Assembly: GCA_944324365.1 (NCBI GenBank)
Contig: CALUWA010000014.1
Span: forward strand, 1-45,856
DNA: 45,856 nucleotides
Reading direction: 5' to 3'
Origin: Candidatus Gastranaerophilales bacterium
GTDB lineage: Bacteria > Cyanobacteriota > Vampirovibrionia > Gastranaerophilales > Gastranaerophilaceae
Shown: positions 8,211-15,702 of the stretch, piece after piece
How positions within the stretch are numbered: position 1 is the stretch's first letter
Layout: each line of letters opens with the position of its first letter
The notes under the pieces: generated by a model
Told to the model about the DNA's origin: nothing
Databases searched by the model: none
What the model saw: the letters and a program-made list of their open reading frames with translations, nothing else
Made by a program: the position numbers and the translations under genes

Positions 8211-9557
8211 TTGAAAAGCTGGAGTGAAAGAGATTTAAAATATATATGGCATCCGTGTTCGCAAATGAAGGATTACGAAACCTTGCCGCCAATTGTAATT
8301 GACCATGGAAAAGGCTTATATCTTTATGATGTTGAAGGTAACAGGTATGCCGATGTTATAAGCTCCTGGTGGTGCAATTTGCTTGGGCACTGTAATCCTC
8401 AGATTAACAATGCCGTAAAATCGCAGATTGATGAGTTGGAACACGTTATTTTTGCTAATTTTTCTAATAAAAAAGCGATAGAGCTTTGTGAAAAATTAGC
8501 CGAAATAATTCCTGAGGGTTTGTGTAAATTTAACTTTTCAGATAACGGTTCAGCGGCTATTGAGTGCGCTTTGAAGATGAGTTTTCAGTATCACCAGCAA
8601 TGCGGGAATACCGACAAAAAAAGGTTTATAACTTTAACAGATGCTTACCATGGTGAAACTATAGGGGCGCTGTCTGTCGGCGGTGTGGATCTGTATTCTC
8701 AAATTTACAAACCAATATTACTGGATGTAGCAAGGATTCAGGCTCCTGATTGTTTCCGCTGCCCATACAATAAATCCCGTGATAACTGTAATTGCGAATG
8801 TTTTGAAAATGCGGAAAATGTTTTTAAACAATTTGGGGATGAAGCATGTGCCATGATTGTGGAACCGCTGCTTCAAGGGTCTGCGGGAATGAAAATTTAT
8901 CCTCCGCTTTATCTCAAAAAATTAAGAGCATTATGCGATGAATATAATGTGATTTTAATAGCGGATGAAATAGCAACCGGTTTTGGCAGAACAGGTAAAA
9001 TGTTTGCTTTTGAGCATGCAGGAGTTTCTCCGGATATTATGTGCTTATCTAAAGGCTTAACCGGCGGTTATATGCCTATGGCACTTACTATTACAACACA
9101 AAAAATATATGATGCTTTTTACGCAGATTACAATTCCGGGAAGGCTTTTATGCATTCTCATACATACAGCGGAAATCCGCTTGCTTGTGCCGCTGCTAAT
9201 GCGGTTTTAGATATTTTAAATGGCGGAACGGTTTTGGCGAATGCGTGTAAAAATGCCATTTATTTTAACCGGATTATTAAAGAAAAATTTGCAGGGGTTA
9301 AAAATGTCGGGGAAATCCGCTCTATCGGACTTATTAACGCCATTGAACTTGTAAAAAATCCAATAACAAAAGAGGCCTTTGATCCAAAATTGCGCGTTGG
9401 ATATCAAATTTATAAAAAGGCACTTAAAAAAGGCGTACTTCTCCGTCCGCTCGGGGATGTTATATATTTTAATCCGCCATTGATTATTGAACCTAAGGAT
9501 ATGGATTTTGTTACGGATGTTGCTAAGAAGTGTATGTTAGACGTATTGGATTTTTGA
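8211..9557 (+). CDS. bioA: Adenosylmethionine-8-amino-7-oxononanoate aminotransferase
   Basis: BioA is a PLP enzyme that makes 7,8-diaminopelargonate, using SAM as amino donor in the usual case. The TTG start at 8211 is supported by AAGGAGA 7 nt upstream, inside the end of bioD. Family motifs are intact: IWHPCSQMKDYE at the N-terminus, SSWWCNLLGH, TDAYHGETIGALSVGG, DEIATGFGRTGKMFAFEH and the PLP lysine in CLSKGLTGGY. A Cys-rich insert near residues 183-200 (CFRCPYNKSRDNCNCECF) also occurs in some bacterial BioA proteins. Its order after bioD makes the product pass directly between neighbouring enzymes. Confidence 0.95.
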   Translation: MKSWSERDLKYIWHPCSQMKDYETLPPIVIDHGKGLYLYDVEGNRYADVISSWWCNLLGHCNPQINNAVKSQIDELEHVIFANFSNKKAIELCEKLAEIIPEGLCKFNFSDNGSAAIECALKMSFQYHQQCGNTDKKRFITLTDAYHGETIGALSVGGVDLYSQIYKPILLDVARIQAPDCFRCPYNKSRDNCNCECFENAENVFKQFGDEACAMIVEPLLQGSAGMKIYPPLYLKKLRALCDEYNVILIADEIATGFGRTGKMFAFEHAGVSPDIMCLSKGLTGGYMPMALTITTQKIYDAFYADYNSGKAFMHSHTYSGNPLACAAANAVLDILNGGTVLANACKNAIYFNRIIKEKFAGVKNVGEIRSIGLINAIELVKNPITKEAFDPKLRVGYQIYKKALKKGVLLRPLGDVIYFNPPLIIEPKDMDFVTDVAKKCMLDVLDF

Positions 9558-9702
9558 AAAAATCCGCATAATATTCCCTCCGTTTAAAAAATTAAACGTA
9601 CTGTACACACTTTTTAAACCTTAAATTCTCCTAACTGGCGATTTCGAAAATTAAAACAAGTAACACCTAAATCGTCTTTTGCTAAATTTGCCGGTTTATG
9701 GT

Positions 9703-9798
9703 CTAGCTTTCAGTAGTTAGTTCTTCCCAGATGCTAGGAACAACAATTAATGCTGCGTAAACGATGAAACCAAATAAGATTAAGTTGATAGCTTCCAT
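9703..9798 (-). CDS. 31-residue single-pass membrane peptide
   Basis: This gene is too short for usual gene callers. The reading begins MEAINLILFGFIVYAALIVV and ends PSIWEELTTES: about 18 hydrophobic residues followed by an acidic C-terminus. Support comes from a perfect AGGAGG 6 nt before the ATG and a good promoter 50 nt further up. A closer upstream ATG is stopped after three codons by the same leader. Size and topology resemble the small accessory subunits of membrane complexes, but I recognise no family. Its neighbours, bioA on one side and a zinc-ribbon gene on the other, give no hint of function. Confidence 0.72.
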   Translation of the reverse strand: MEAINLILFGFIVYAALIVVPSIWEELTTES

Positions 9799-9846
9799 GA
9801 TAAACCTCCTAAGTTTTCATGAGTAAAATCAGACCATTACATATAT

Positions 9847-9874
9847 ATTATACCATATTTTAATTAAAATGTAA
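9847..9874 (-). promoter_or_regulatory. Promoter of the 31-residue peptide gene
   Basis: Minus strand: TTACAT (9874-9869), a 16-nt spacer, then TATAAT (9852-9847) preceded by TGG, an extended -10. The leader to the ATG would be about 45 nt. Confidence 0.65.
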
Positions 9875-10060
9875 CATTTTTTTACAAAAATCATAAAATA
9901 TTATTAGATTTTATTCGTGATTATAATCCCAATTCTCTCAAGACTTTTGGCGGGCGCAGGTCTTGAATATTTGCCGTATTAATTAAATTTGTGTAAAATG
10001 TTAAGAAAGATTAAGGTAATGTAAATCAGTTTGAAATATAATATTATATGAGGATATTGT

Positions 10061-10381
10061 ATGAAAAAGAAGTTGAAAGTATTATTCTCAAATTTGTGTT
10101 GTTCTGTTTGTAAATCTGAATTTGATGAGGATTCTATTCAGGTGAAAAGACAGGAGCGGGGGCTTTTGGTAACTCATCTTACCTGCAGGCATTGCGGTAA
10201 AAATTTTGGGGTTGCTTTTGTCGGAATTAATAATATTGAAGTGAAAAATCCTGATGAATTGCCGCTTGTTGTTCAAGAGGGGCCGGAGCCTATCAGCTAT
10301 GATGATGTTATTGATGCCCATCGCTTTATTAGAAATCTTGATGAACACTGGCAGGAGCATTTACCTAAAAACATTAAATAG
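10061..10381 (+). CDS. Small zinc-ribbon protein, function unknown
   Basis: The 106 residues contain a CxxC pair at about 14-19 (CCSVCKSEF) and a second pair at about 43-46 (CRHCGKNFG), a typical treble zinc-ribbon spacing. An acidic region follows, ending in a basic tail (EHLPKNIK). The ribosome site GAGGA is 6 nt before the ATG. The segment LVTHLTCRHCGKNFGVAFVG looks like a small-metal-knot fold. I do not recognise the family. It precedes the GT-C-like gene by 24 nt, but that gene appears to have its own promoter. Confidence 0.8.
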   Translation: MKKKLKVLFSNLCCSVCKSEFDEDSIQVKRQERGLLVTHLTCRHCGKNFGVAFVGINNIEVKNPDELPLVVQEGPEPISYDDVIDAHRFIRNLDEHWQEHLPKNIK

Positions 10382-10392
10382 TGTTTCTGTGG

Positions 10393-10398
10393 TATAAT
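10393..10398 (+). promoter_or_regulatory. Extended -10 box placing the start site at the ATG (leaderless)
   Basis: TGGTATAAT ends 7 nt before the ATG at 10406, so transcription should begin at or next to the start codon. No Shine-Dalgarno sequence could fit. Confidence 0.6.
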
Positions 10399-10405
10399 CC
10401 TTGCT

Positions 10406-11890
10406 ATGGAGAGATTTAAAGTTATATTATTTTTTGTCACAATATTACTGTTGGGATTTGTAATTACAGCAAATGTTACGGCTTTTGATTTTGACCTGTG
10501 GGCAAGATTAATTGCAGGTATGGGGGTTATTGACGGCGGACATGTTCTAAAAACGGATTTCTTATCTTACACCCCTACTCATACCTGGTGGGATCATGAA
10601 TACGGATCCGGAATTGTGTTCTATTTCTTTTTGAAATATTTTGGACCGTATAGTTTGATATTCCTTCAAACAGCCATTATATTTGGAATATTTTTTGTTA
10701 TCTATAAAATCATAAAACTCAGAGGAATTGAAAAACCTTACAGCTTTTTGTTTTTTTTATTCCCATTAATTGCATTGTCGCAAAATTTCGGAAGTCCAAT
10801 CAGATGCCATCTGTTTAGCTTTCTTTTATTTACCGTGTTTTTATATGTTCTTGAGCTCTCAAGACGCGGTAAATATAAGCTGTTATACATTCTGCCTTTT
10901 CTAACAATATTATGGAATAATCTCCACGGCGGCGTTGTTTCCGGGATAGGGCTTATTGTAATGTATGGGTTTGCTCAAATCTTGGATAAAAAGCCGTTCA
11001 AGCATTATGTTATTGCAACAGCTCTATCTTTTGCTTCATTAATTATAAACCCTTGGGGTTGGGAGTATATAAAATTTCTCCTTATGGCAAATACTATGGC
11101 AAGAGAGCATGTAGCCGAATGGTGGGGGCTGTTTTCCAAATATCAAATTTGGCGCCAGATACCATTTAAAGTATTTATGATTCTTATTCTTCTGCTTGAG
11201 GGTGTTAAGCTTAAATTCTCCGGGTTCAAAAATCTTGATAAGGCAAAATATATTGTATTACTGGTGACGTTATTTCTAGCAATTGAGCATGTAAAGCTTT
11301 TGCCGTTTTTCGTGATTGCTGCAAGTGCTTTTTGTTATGAAGATTTTGATAGTTTGTTGAAAAATAAATTCCCGAAATGGGCAGACAATTTTGTTTGTAT
11401 ATTAGTCTTAGGTATATGTTTGTTTTCTTTTGCGGTTAAGAAATATGATATTCCGCTTGGGGCATCTGTATATCCTCATAAAGAAGTTGAATTTATTAAG
11501 ATTAATCATCTAAAAGGAAATATATTGGTTAATTTCGGGCTCGGCAGTTTTGTTTCATATAAGCTTTATCCTAATAACTTGATATTTATGGACGGGCGTT
11601 ATGAAGAAGTCTATTACGATGAAATGGTGCCGCTTTTGGATAAGTTTTATGTGCTGAAACCCGGGTGGGATGATGTTTTGAAAAAATATCCGCCGGATAT
11701 TATGATTATCGAAAAATATTATCCGGTGTATGATTTGCTCAATACTTTGAAAGATTGGAAGAATGTTTATGATGCGGAAACTTTTGCTGTGTTTGTAAGA
11801 GCAAAAGATGCCAAGCCAACTTACCTACTTCCATCTGAGGATATAGAGTATTACAAAAATACTCTGTTTGATACAGATATTAAATTTTAA
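10406..11890 (+). CDS. Polytopic membrane protein, GT-C glycosyltransferase-like
   Basis: There are 494 residues with about ten to twelve hydrophobic segments and a soluble C-terminal domain (about 355-494). The first extracytoplasmic loop has FDFDLWARLIAGMGVIDGG, then TDFLSYTPTHTWWDHEYGSG. An acidic residue after the first membrane helix followed by a W(D/E)HE motif is the pattern of GT-C enzymes, which use polyprenyl-phosphate sugars. The acceptor and sugar cannot be told. The C-terminal domain (FMDGRYEEVYYDEM) is conserved-looking but unknown to me. The next gene, a patatin-like lipase, starts 19 nt later from its own -10 box. Confidence 0.75.
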   Translation: MERFKVILFFVTILLLGFVITANVTAFDFDLWARLIAGMGVIDGGHVLKTDFLSYTPTHTWWDHEYGSGIVFYFFLKYFGPYSLIFLQTAIIFGIFFVIYKIIKLRGIEKPYSFLFFLFPLIALSQNFGSPIRCHLFSFLLFTVFLYVLELSRRGKYKLLYILPFLTILWNNLHGGVVSGIGLIVMYGFAQILDKKPFKHYVIATALSFASLIINPWGWEYIKFLLMANTMAREHVAEWWGLFSKYQIWRQIPFKVFMILILLLEGVKLKFSGFKNLDKAKYIVLLVTLFLAIEHVKLLPFFVIAASAFCYEDFDSLLKNKFPKWADNFVCILVLGICLFSFAVKKYDIPLGASVYPHKEVEFIKINHLKGNILVNFGLGSFVSYKLYPNNLIFMDGRYEEVYYDEMVPLLDKFYVLKPGWDDVLKKYPPDIMIIEKYYPVYDLLNTLKDWKNVYDAETFAVFVRAKDAKPTYLLPSEDIEYYKNTLFDTDIKF

Positions 11891-11897
11891 TTCATTG

Positions 11898-11903
11898 TAT
11901 AAT
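11898..11903 (+). promoter_or_regulatory. -10 box placing the start site at the ATG (leaderless)
   Basis: TATAAT lies 6 nt before the ATG at 11910. There is no Shine-Dalgarno sequence between them. Confidence 0.55.
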
Positions 11904-11909
11904 TAGTTT

Positions 11910-13106
11910 ATGAATAAAGATACAAGGTTGAATTATGCTGTATTATTTGGCGGCGGTGCGGTCAGAGGAACTGCGTATTGCGGTGCTGTAAAGGCGCTTG
12001 AAGAGTTGCATGTCAGTGCAAATATTCTGGCAGGGTCTTCTGTTGGTTCTATTCTTGCCGGGCTCCTTGCCGTCGGATATAATGCCGAGGAAATCCGGGA
12101 TATTATTTTAAAAGTTAATTTTGAATTGTTTCGCGATTTGCAGTTTGCACTCGGCCCACAGTTTGCACTAAGCAAAGGGGAGGTCTTTCTTGAGTGGATT
12201 CGTGATGCAATAGAAAAGAAATTTTACGGAGAGTCATATAAAAAAGGTACGCATAAGGCTGTAACTTTTTCCGATTTGGATAAAGATTTAGTTATAATTA
12301 CTACAGATCTTTCAAGTTTTGAATGCAAAGAGTTCTCAAAATTTGAAACTCCGGACTTTGAGGTTGCAACTGCAATAAGAATTTCCTGCGGGATGCCGGG
12401 GCTTATGAAACCATTTGAATATAATAACCGCGTACTTGTTGACGGAGATTTGCAAAAAAGTGCTCCGATGTGGAAGTTATCTACAAATTTGCAGCCGGAA
12501 AATTGTAGAATATTGGAATTCCGTCTTGAAGGTGATTTTGAAGGTAAAGATAAAAATACTATTGAATATTTAAACTCTATTTACAGCTATGCAACTGTTA
12601 CCGGGACTCAGTTTTTGTGTGACTTATACGGAAATAATGACAAATATGATTATATCGTGATAAATACCGGGGATTTGAATATAGTTGATTTTAATCTTTC
12701 TGATGAAAAAAGAGAAAAACTTCTTCAAGCCGGTTATGACCAGACTATGGCATATTTTACTTCAAACCTTGTTGATAAAAAATCCAAGCTGCTTAATATT
12801 TATTCAACAATGAAAAAATATCTGGATAAGGTTGAAATTTCAATTAAGTCTAAAAAAATCGCTAATGCTAAACAGTATTTGGGTGATTTATATATGTATA
12901 TTTGTGATTACATAAATCTTATTAATGAATGCGATTATGAAGTTATTAATCAATTTAAAAAGGCTTTTATTGAAAATATAAAATATCCTGCACTGTTTGG
13001 CAAAACCTCTTTAAAAAATGAAGTGTTGGTATCTGCTTCATTAAAACAGTGTCTTAATAAAATAGCCGCTAAAATTGATGAATTTAAATATTATTTAGAT
13101 GAATAG
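11910..13106 (+). CDS. Patatin-like phospholipase
   Basis: Patatin-fold enzymes hydrolyse acyl esters of membrane lipids with a Ser-Asp dyad. The oxyanion loop GGGAVRG is near residues 13-19, the nucleophile elbow GSSVGS near 43-48, and the catalytic aspartate in VDGDLQKSAP near 178 (DGD in place of the usual DGG/A). The 398 residues add a C-terminal helical region (about 285-398, Lys-rich) beyond the catalytic domain. No signal peptide is seen, so it is probably cytoplasmic or a translocated effector. It begins with a leaderless-type start (ATGAATAAAG). Confidence 0.88.
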   Translation: MNKDTRLNYAVLFGGGAVRGTAYCGAVKALEELHVSANILAGSSVGSILAGLLAVGYNAEEIRDIILKVNFELFRDLQFALGPQFALSKGEVFLEWIRDAIEKKFYGESYKKGTHKAVTFSDLDKDLVIITTDLSSFECKEFSKFETPDFEVATAIRISCGMPGLMKPFEYNNRVLVDGDLQKSAPMWKLSTNLQPENCRILEFRLEGDFEGKDKNTIEYLNSIYSYATVTGTQFLCDLYGNNDKYDYIVINTGDLNIVDFNLSDEKREKLLQAGYDQTMAYFTSNLVDKKSKLLNIYSTMKKYLDKVEISIKSKKIANAKQYLGDLYMYICDYINLINECDYEVINQFKKAFIENIKYPALFGKTSLKNEVLVSASLKQCLNKIAAKIDEFKYYLDE

Positions 13107-13111
13107 TTAAT

Positions 13112-14521
13112 TTATTTATTGAAGAGTTTCATTATTTTGTCAAGAAGCCCTTCTTCTTCAATATCAGGCTGCATTTCTGTATTTTCTAGTTTTGCAAGTT
13201 TTCTTTCTATTTGTTTGTATTCTTCATTTTGCGGAGCAGTTTGGAGATATTTTTTATACATTGCAACTGCATTTGGCTTGTCTTTTACCTTTTCGTATAA
13301 GGCAGCAAGCCTTTTCATCGCATTAAAGTTTCTCTTATCGGCTTCCAGCAGCATTTCAAGATTATCAATGGCTGATGTATAGTTGCCTAAATCTTCCCAA
13401 TATTTTGCCAATTTTTCAAGTGCGGAACGGTTGTTTGGCTCCAGCTTTACAAGCTTTTCGTAAAATTCCATAGCCTGATGTTTTTCACCGCTTGTTTCAA
13501 GTAAATTTGCCAATGTTGCAATGAGATTTGCATCATCGTCTTTAAGCTGATATGCGTTTAAAAATTCATTTATTGCTATATCTTTGTTTCCTCGGACAAG
13601 GTTGTATCTTCCCCAGTTTAAAGTTGAATTATATTCGTCATTTTTTGCTTCATAAATTAAAGCACTCATTTGGAATATCAGCGGGTGATTCGGGGAGAGT
13701 TCCGCAAATTTCTTTACTGCTTCCAACGCTTTGTCGTATTCTTTTTCTGTATAATAATATTCAGCTTGAAGCGCATAGAGCTGGGAATTGTCTTTATATG
13801 TATCTTTTACACGTTCAAGTTCTTTAGCTGCATCTATGGTTTCTCCCATCGCAAGCATTGCTTTGATTTTTGTCAGTTCGTTTTTTGTTACTTCTTTTGC
13901 TTTTTCAGGAGCGTTATTTTTTAAATAAAGCTGTGCAAGATTTTCGCAGATGTTTTCTGTGTCAAAACCTTCTTTTCTTGCGCGTTCTAAGGTTTCAATT
14001 GCACTGCCTATTACATCATCCATTACATATAAGTTTGCAAGCCGTGTATAAACTTCTTCGTGCGAATGGTCATAATCCAATACTTTTAAATATTCATCAA
14101 TCGCTTTTGTCGGATTTCCGAGCTGCTCATATAAAGTTCCAAGGATAAATCTCACAGATGAAATTGCCTCATGGTCATCTCCTGCATTTGCTACAGCTTT
14201 TTTGAAATCATGTAGTGCATGTTCATATTTTTGTTCAATTGAATGTAGGTTTCCTCTGTATACATAGTATTTGTATTTATCCGTATCAATATAAATATCC
14301 ATGAGCTGCTCATACGCTGTCGGATTTGTTGCATCAAGGGTAAGCATTTTATGATAATACCCTTCAGCTTCATCAGTTTTTTTCAGCATCATTGAGATAT
14401 GTCCGAGCTGCGCCAACAGGCTCAAATCATTAGGATTATGTGCATAAACTTTCTTATATTCTTCGTACGCTTCTTCGTATTGACCGTTTTCTTCAAATTG
14501 CTCTGCGGCTTGTAAACTCAT
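13112..14521 (-). CDS. Tetratricopeptide-repeat protein
   Basis: I start this 469-residue protein at 14521, where the bottom strand has GAGGAG before the ATG (MSLQAAEQFEENGQ). A reading to 14608 would pass back toward the terminator of the upstream gene. At least ten TPR units cover it, e.g. PNDLSLLAQLGHISMMLKKT, HEEVYTRLANLYVMDDVIG and PNNRSALEKLAKYWEDLGN. There is no signal peptide or membrane segment. TPR arrays bind partner proteins; which partner is unknown. The C-terminus is acidic then basic (PDIEEEGLLDKIMKLFNK). Confidence 0.88.
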   Translation of the reverse strand: MSLQAAEQFEENGQYEEAYEEYKKVYAHNPNDLSLLAQLGHISMMLKKTDEAEGYYHKMLTLDATNPTAYEQLMDIYIDTDKYKYYVYRGNLHSIEQKYEHALHDFKKAVANAGDDHEAISSVRFILGTLYEQLGNPTKAIDEYLKVLDYDHSHEEVYTRLANLYVMDDVIGSAIETLERARKEGFDTENICENLAQLYLKNNAPEKAKEVTKNELTKIKAMLAMGETIDAAKELERVKDTYKDNSQLYALQAEYYYTEKEYDKALEAVKKFAELSPNHPLIFQMSALIYEAKNDEYNSTLNWGRYNLVRGNKDIAINEFLNAYQLKDDDANLIATLANLLETSGEKHQAMEFYEKLVKLEPNNRSALEKLAKYWEDLGNYTSAIDNLEMLLEADKRNFNAMKRLAALYEKVKDKPNAVAMYKKYLQTAPQNEEYKQIERKLAKLENTEMQPDIEEEGLLDKIMKLFNK

Positions 14522-14596
14522 AAAATACTCCTCTTTTTGACTGTATGTGCTAATTATATCTGAAAATTTTTTGAGGGTCAATGTTATAACGCCCAA

Positions 14597-14632
14597 AAAG
14601 AAAAACACCTGATTTGTTTTATCAGGTGTTTT
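14597..14632 (-). terminator. Rho-independent terminator after the HEAT-like gene
   Basis: The perfect 12-bp arms AAAACACCTGAT (14602-14613) and ATCAGGTGTTTT (14621-14632) flank a 7-nt loop. T-rich sequence follows on the minus strand. It separates the HEAT-like gene from the TPR gene. Confidence 0.85.
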
Positions 14633-14654
14633 TTCTTTTCCGTAAATTCAAAAA

Positions 14655-14939
14655 CTAAGCTGCAATGCTGCCTTTGATTTCTCTGATAAGATATTCTGCA
14701 ACCCATTCAAAGTCTTTATTATCGTGTGCAGCTTTTTCCAAATATTTGATAGAAGCATCACCGATTCTGATTAAAGTCATTGCAACAACACCTCTTTTAA
14801 TGCCTTTTACAACTTGTAATTGATCTACTAATTGAGGAACAATTGAAGAACCGCAGTTTACTAATTTGTTTTCAAGTTCGTTTTTTGTTGTATTATCTGC
14901 ATTTTCTAACTTTGTAAGAATTTCAGTGACTTTTTCCAT
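14655..14939 (-). CDS. Small HEAT-repeat-like protein
   Basis: The 94 residues form about four amphipathic helices: ELENKLVNCGSSIVPQLVDQ, then GIKRGVVAMTLIRIGDASIK, then YLEKAAHDNKDFEWVAEYLI. These resemble two to three HEAT-like helical hairpins. The ribosome site GGAG lies before the ATG, and TATAAT occurs 40 nt upstream on the minus strand. It has its own terminator. The XRE regulator gene just upstream and a dyad between them suggest regulation by that protein. Confidence 0.78.
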   Translation of the reverse strand: MEKVTEILTKLENADNTTKNELENKLVNCGSSIVPQLVDQLQVVKGIKRGVVAMTLIRIGDASIKYLEKAAHDNKDFEWVAEYLIREIKGSIAA

Positions 14940-15016
14940 CTTTATGTCTCCATTACTTTTTCTAACCTATATTTATATTATAATTCAAAATTTGATGAAC
15001 TTAAATTTCCTTACAT

Positions 15017-15039
15017 AATCTTTATATCGTATAAAGATT
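15017..15039. promoter_or_regulatory. Perfect 9-bp dyad between the XRE and HEAT-like genes
   Basis: AATCTTTAT (15017-15025), a 5-nt centre, then ATAAAGATT (15031-15039). No T-run follows on the minus strand, so it looks more like an operator than a terminator for the XRE gene. Confidence 0.5.
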
Positions 15040-15070
15040 TTTAATATAAACTAAAAGTCAAAGAAAATTT

Positions 15071-15292
15071 TTATGATTTTTCCGTAAGTAAATAGTCTAA
15101 GGTTTTGTTATAAAATCGAGCAAATTTATAGGCGTTTATGAGTGAAATACTGTGTTTCCCTGATTCAATATTAGAAATATATACTGTGCTGAAGTTAAGA
15201 TTTTCGGCAATCTGTTCTTGAGAATAGCCCGCTTTTTGGCGTTCAAATTTTATGTTTAGCCCAAATGTTTTTAAAAGCTTATCTTCATTCAT
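15071..15292 (-). CDS. XRE-family helix-turn-helix regulator
   Basis: The 73 residues are almost only a lambda-repressor-type HTH domain: FERQKAGYSQEQIAENLNFS, then TVYISNIESGKHSISLINAY. This is the usual scaffold helix, HTH and SxIExGK motif, ending KTLDYLLTEKS. It probably binds as a dimer to short dyads. No Shine-Dalgarno sequence precedes the ATG. TATAAA lies 8 nt upstream, so translation may be leaderless. A candidate site is the dyad at 15017-15039, but this is inference. Confidence 0.9.
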   Translation of the reverse strand: MNEDKLLKTFGLNIKFERQKAGYSQEQIAENLNFSTVYISNIESGKHSISLINAYKFARFYNKTLDYLLTEKS

Positions 15293-15380
15293 AGTTTAAA
15301 TTTATAATCTTGACTTTATAAATACAATAAATTGTAATTTAATTATATATAAAAATTATACTAATACACAAGCTATACCT

Positions 15381-15701
15381 ATGACTGACTTTGATGACGG
15401 ACAATTTGTAACGGCTGACGGAATTCTTGTGTTACTTAATAACACAATAACTAGCTTTACTGCTATATCCATAGATGTAAATGGTCATTTAAAAGCTCCG
15501 AATCGTCTTGGATATGATTTGTTCATGTTCCAAATTGATGATAAAGATGGCAGGCTTAGAGCAATGGGAGCACCTGGCACAATATATTATAGTAGAAATG
15601 ACAGCTATTGTTCTAAAACATCAACAAATAGTATGAACGGTGCCGGATGTACGTATAAAGCACTTACTGACCCAAGTTATTTTAGAAATTTGAAGTTTTA
15701 A
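15381..15701 (+). pseudogene. C-terminal remnant of a prepilin-like protein
   Basis: The 106 readable residues look like the globular end of a secreted prepilin-like protein, not a whole gene. They start inside a domain (QAIPMTDFDDGQFVTADG) and contain DLFMFQIDDKDGRLRAMGAP and a Cys-bearing end (NGAGCTYKALTDPSYF). The frame stays open upstream to 15300, but only as AT-rich sequence with no leader, signal helix or ribosome site. The expected AFTLAEVLITLG leader is missing. It ends 1 nt from the convergent typA gene. The style matches the prepilin-like gene at 18266-18981. Confidence 0.6.
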
Positions 15702-15702
15702 A

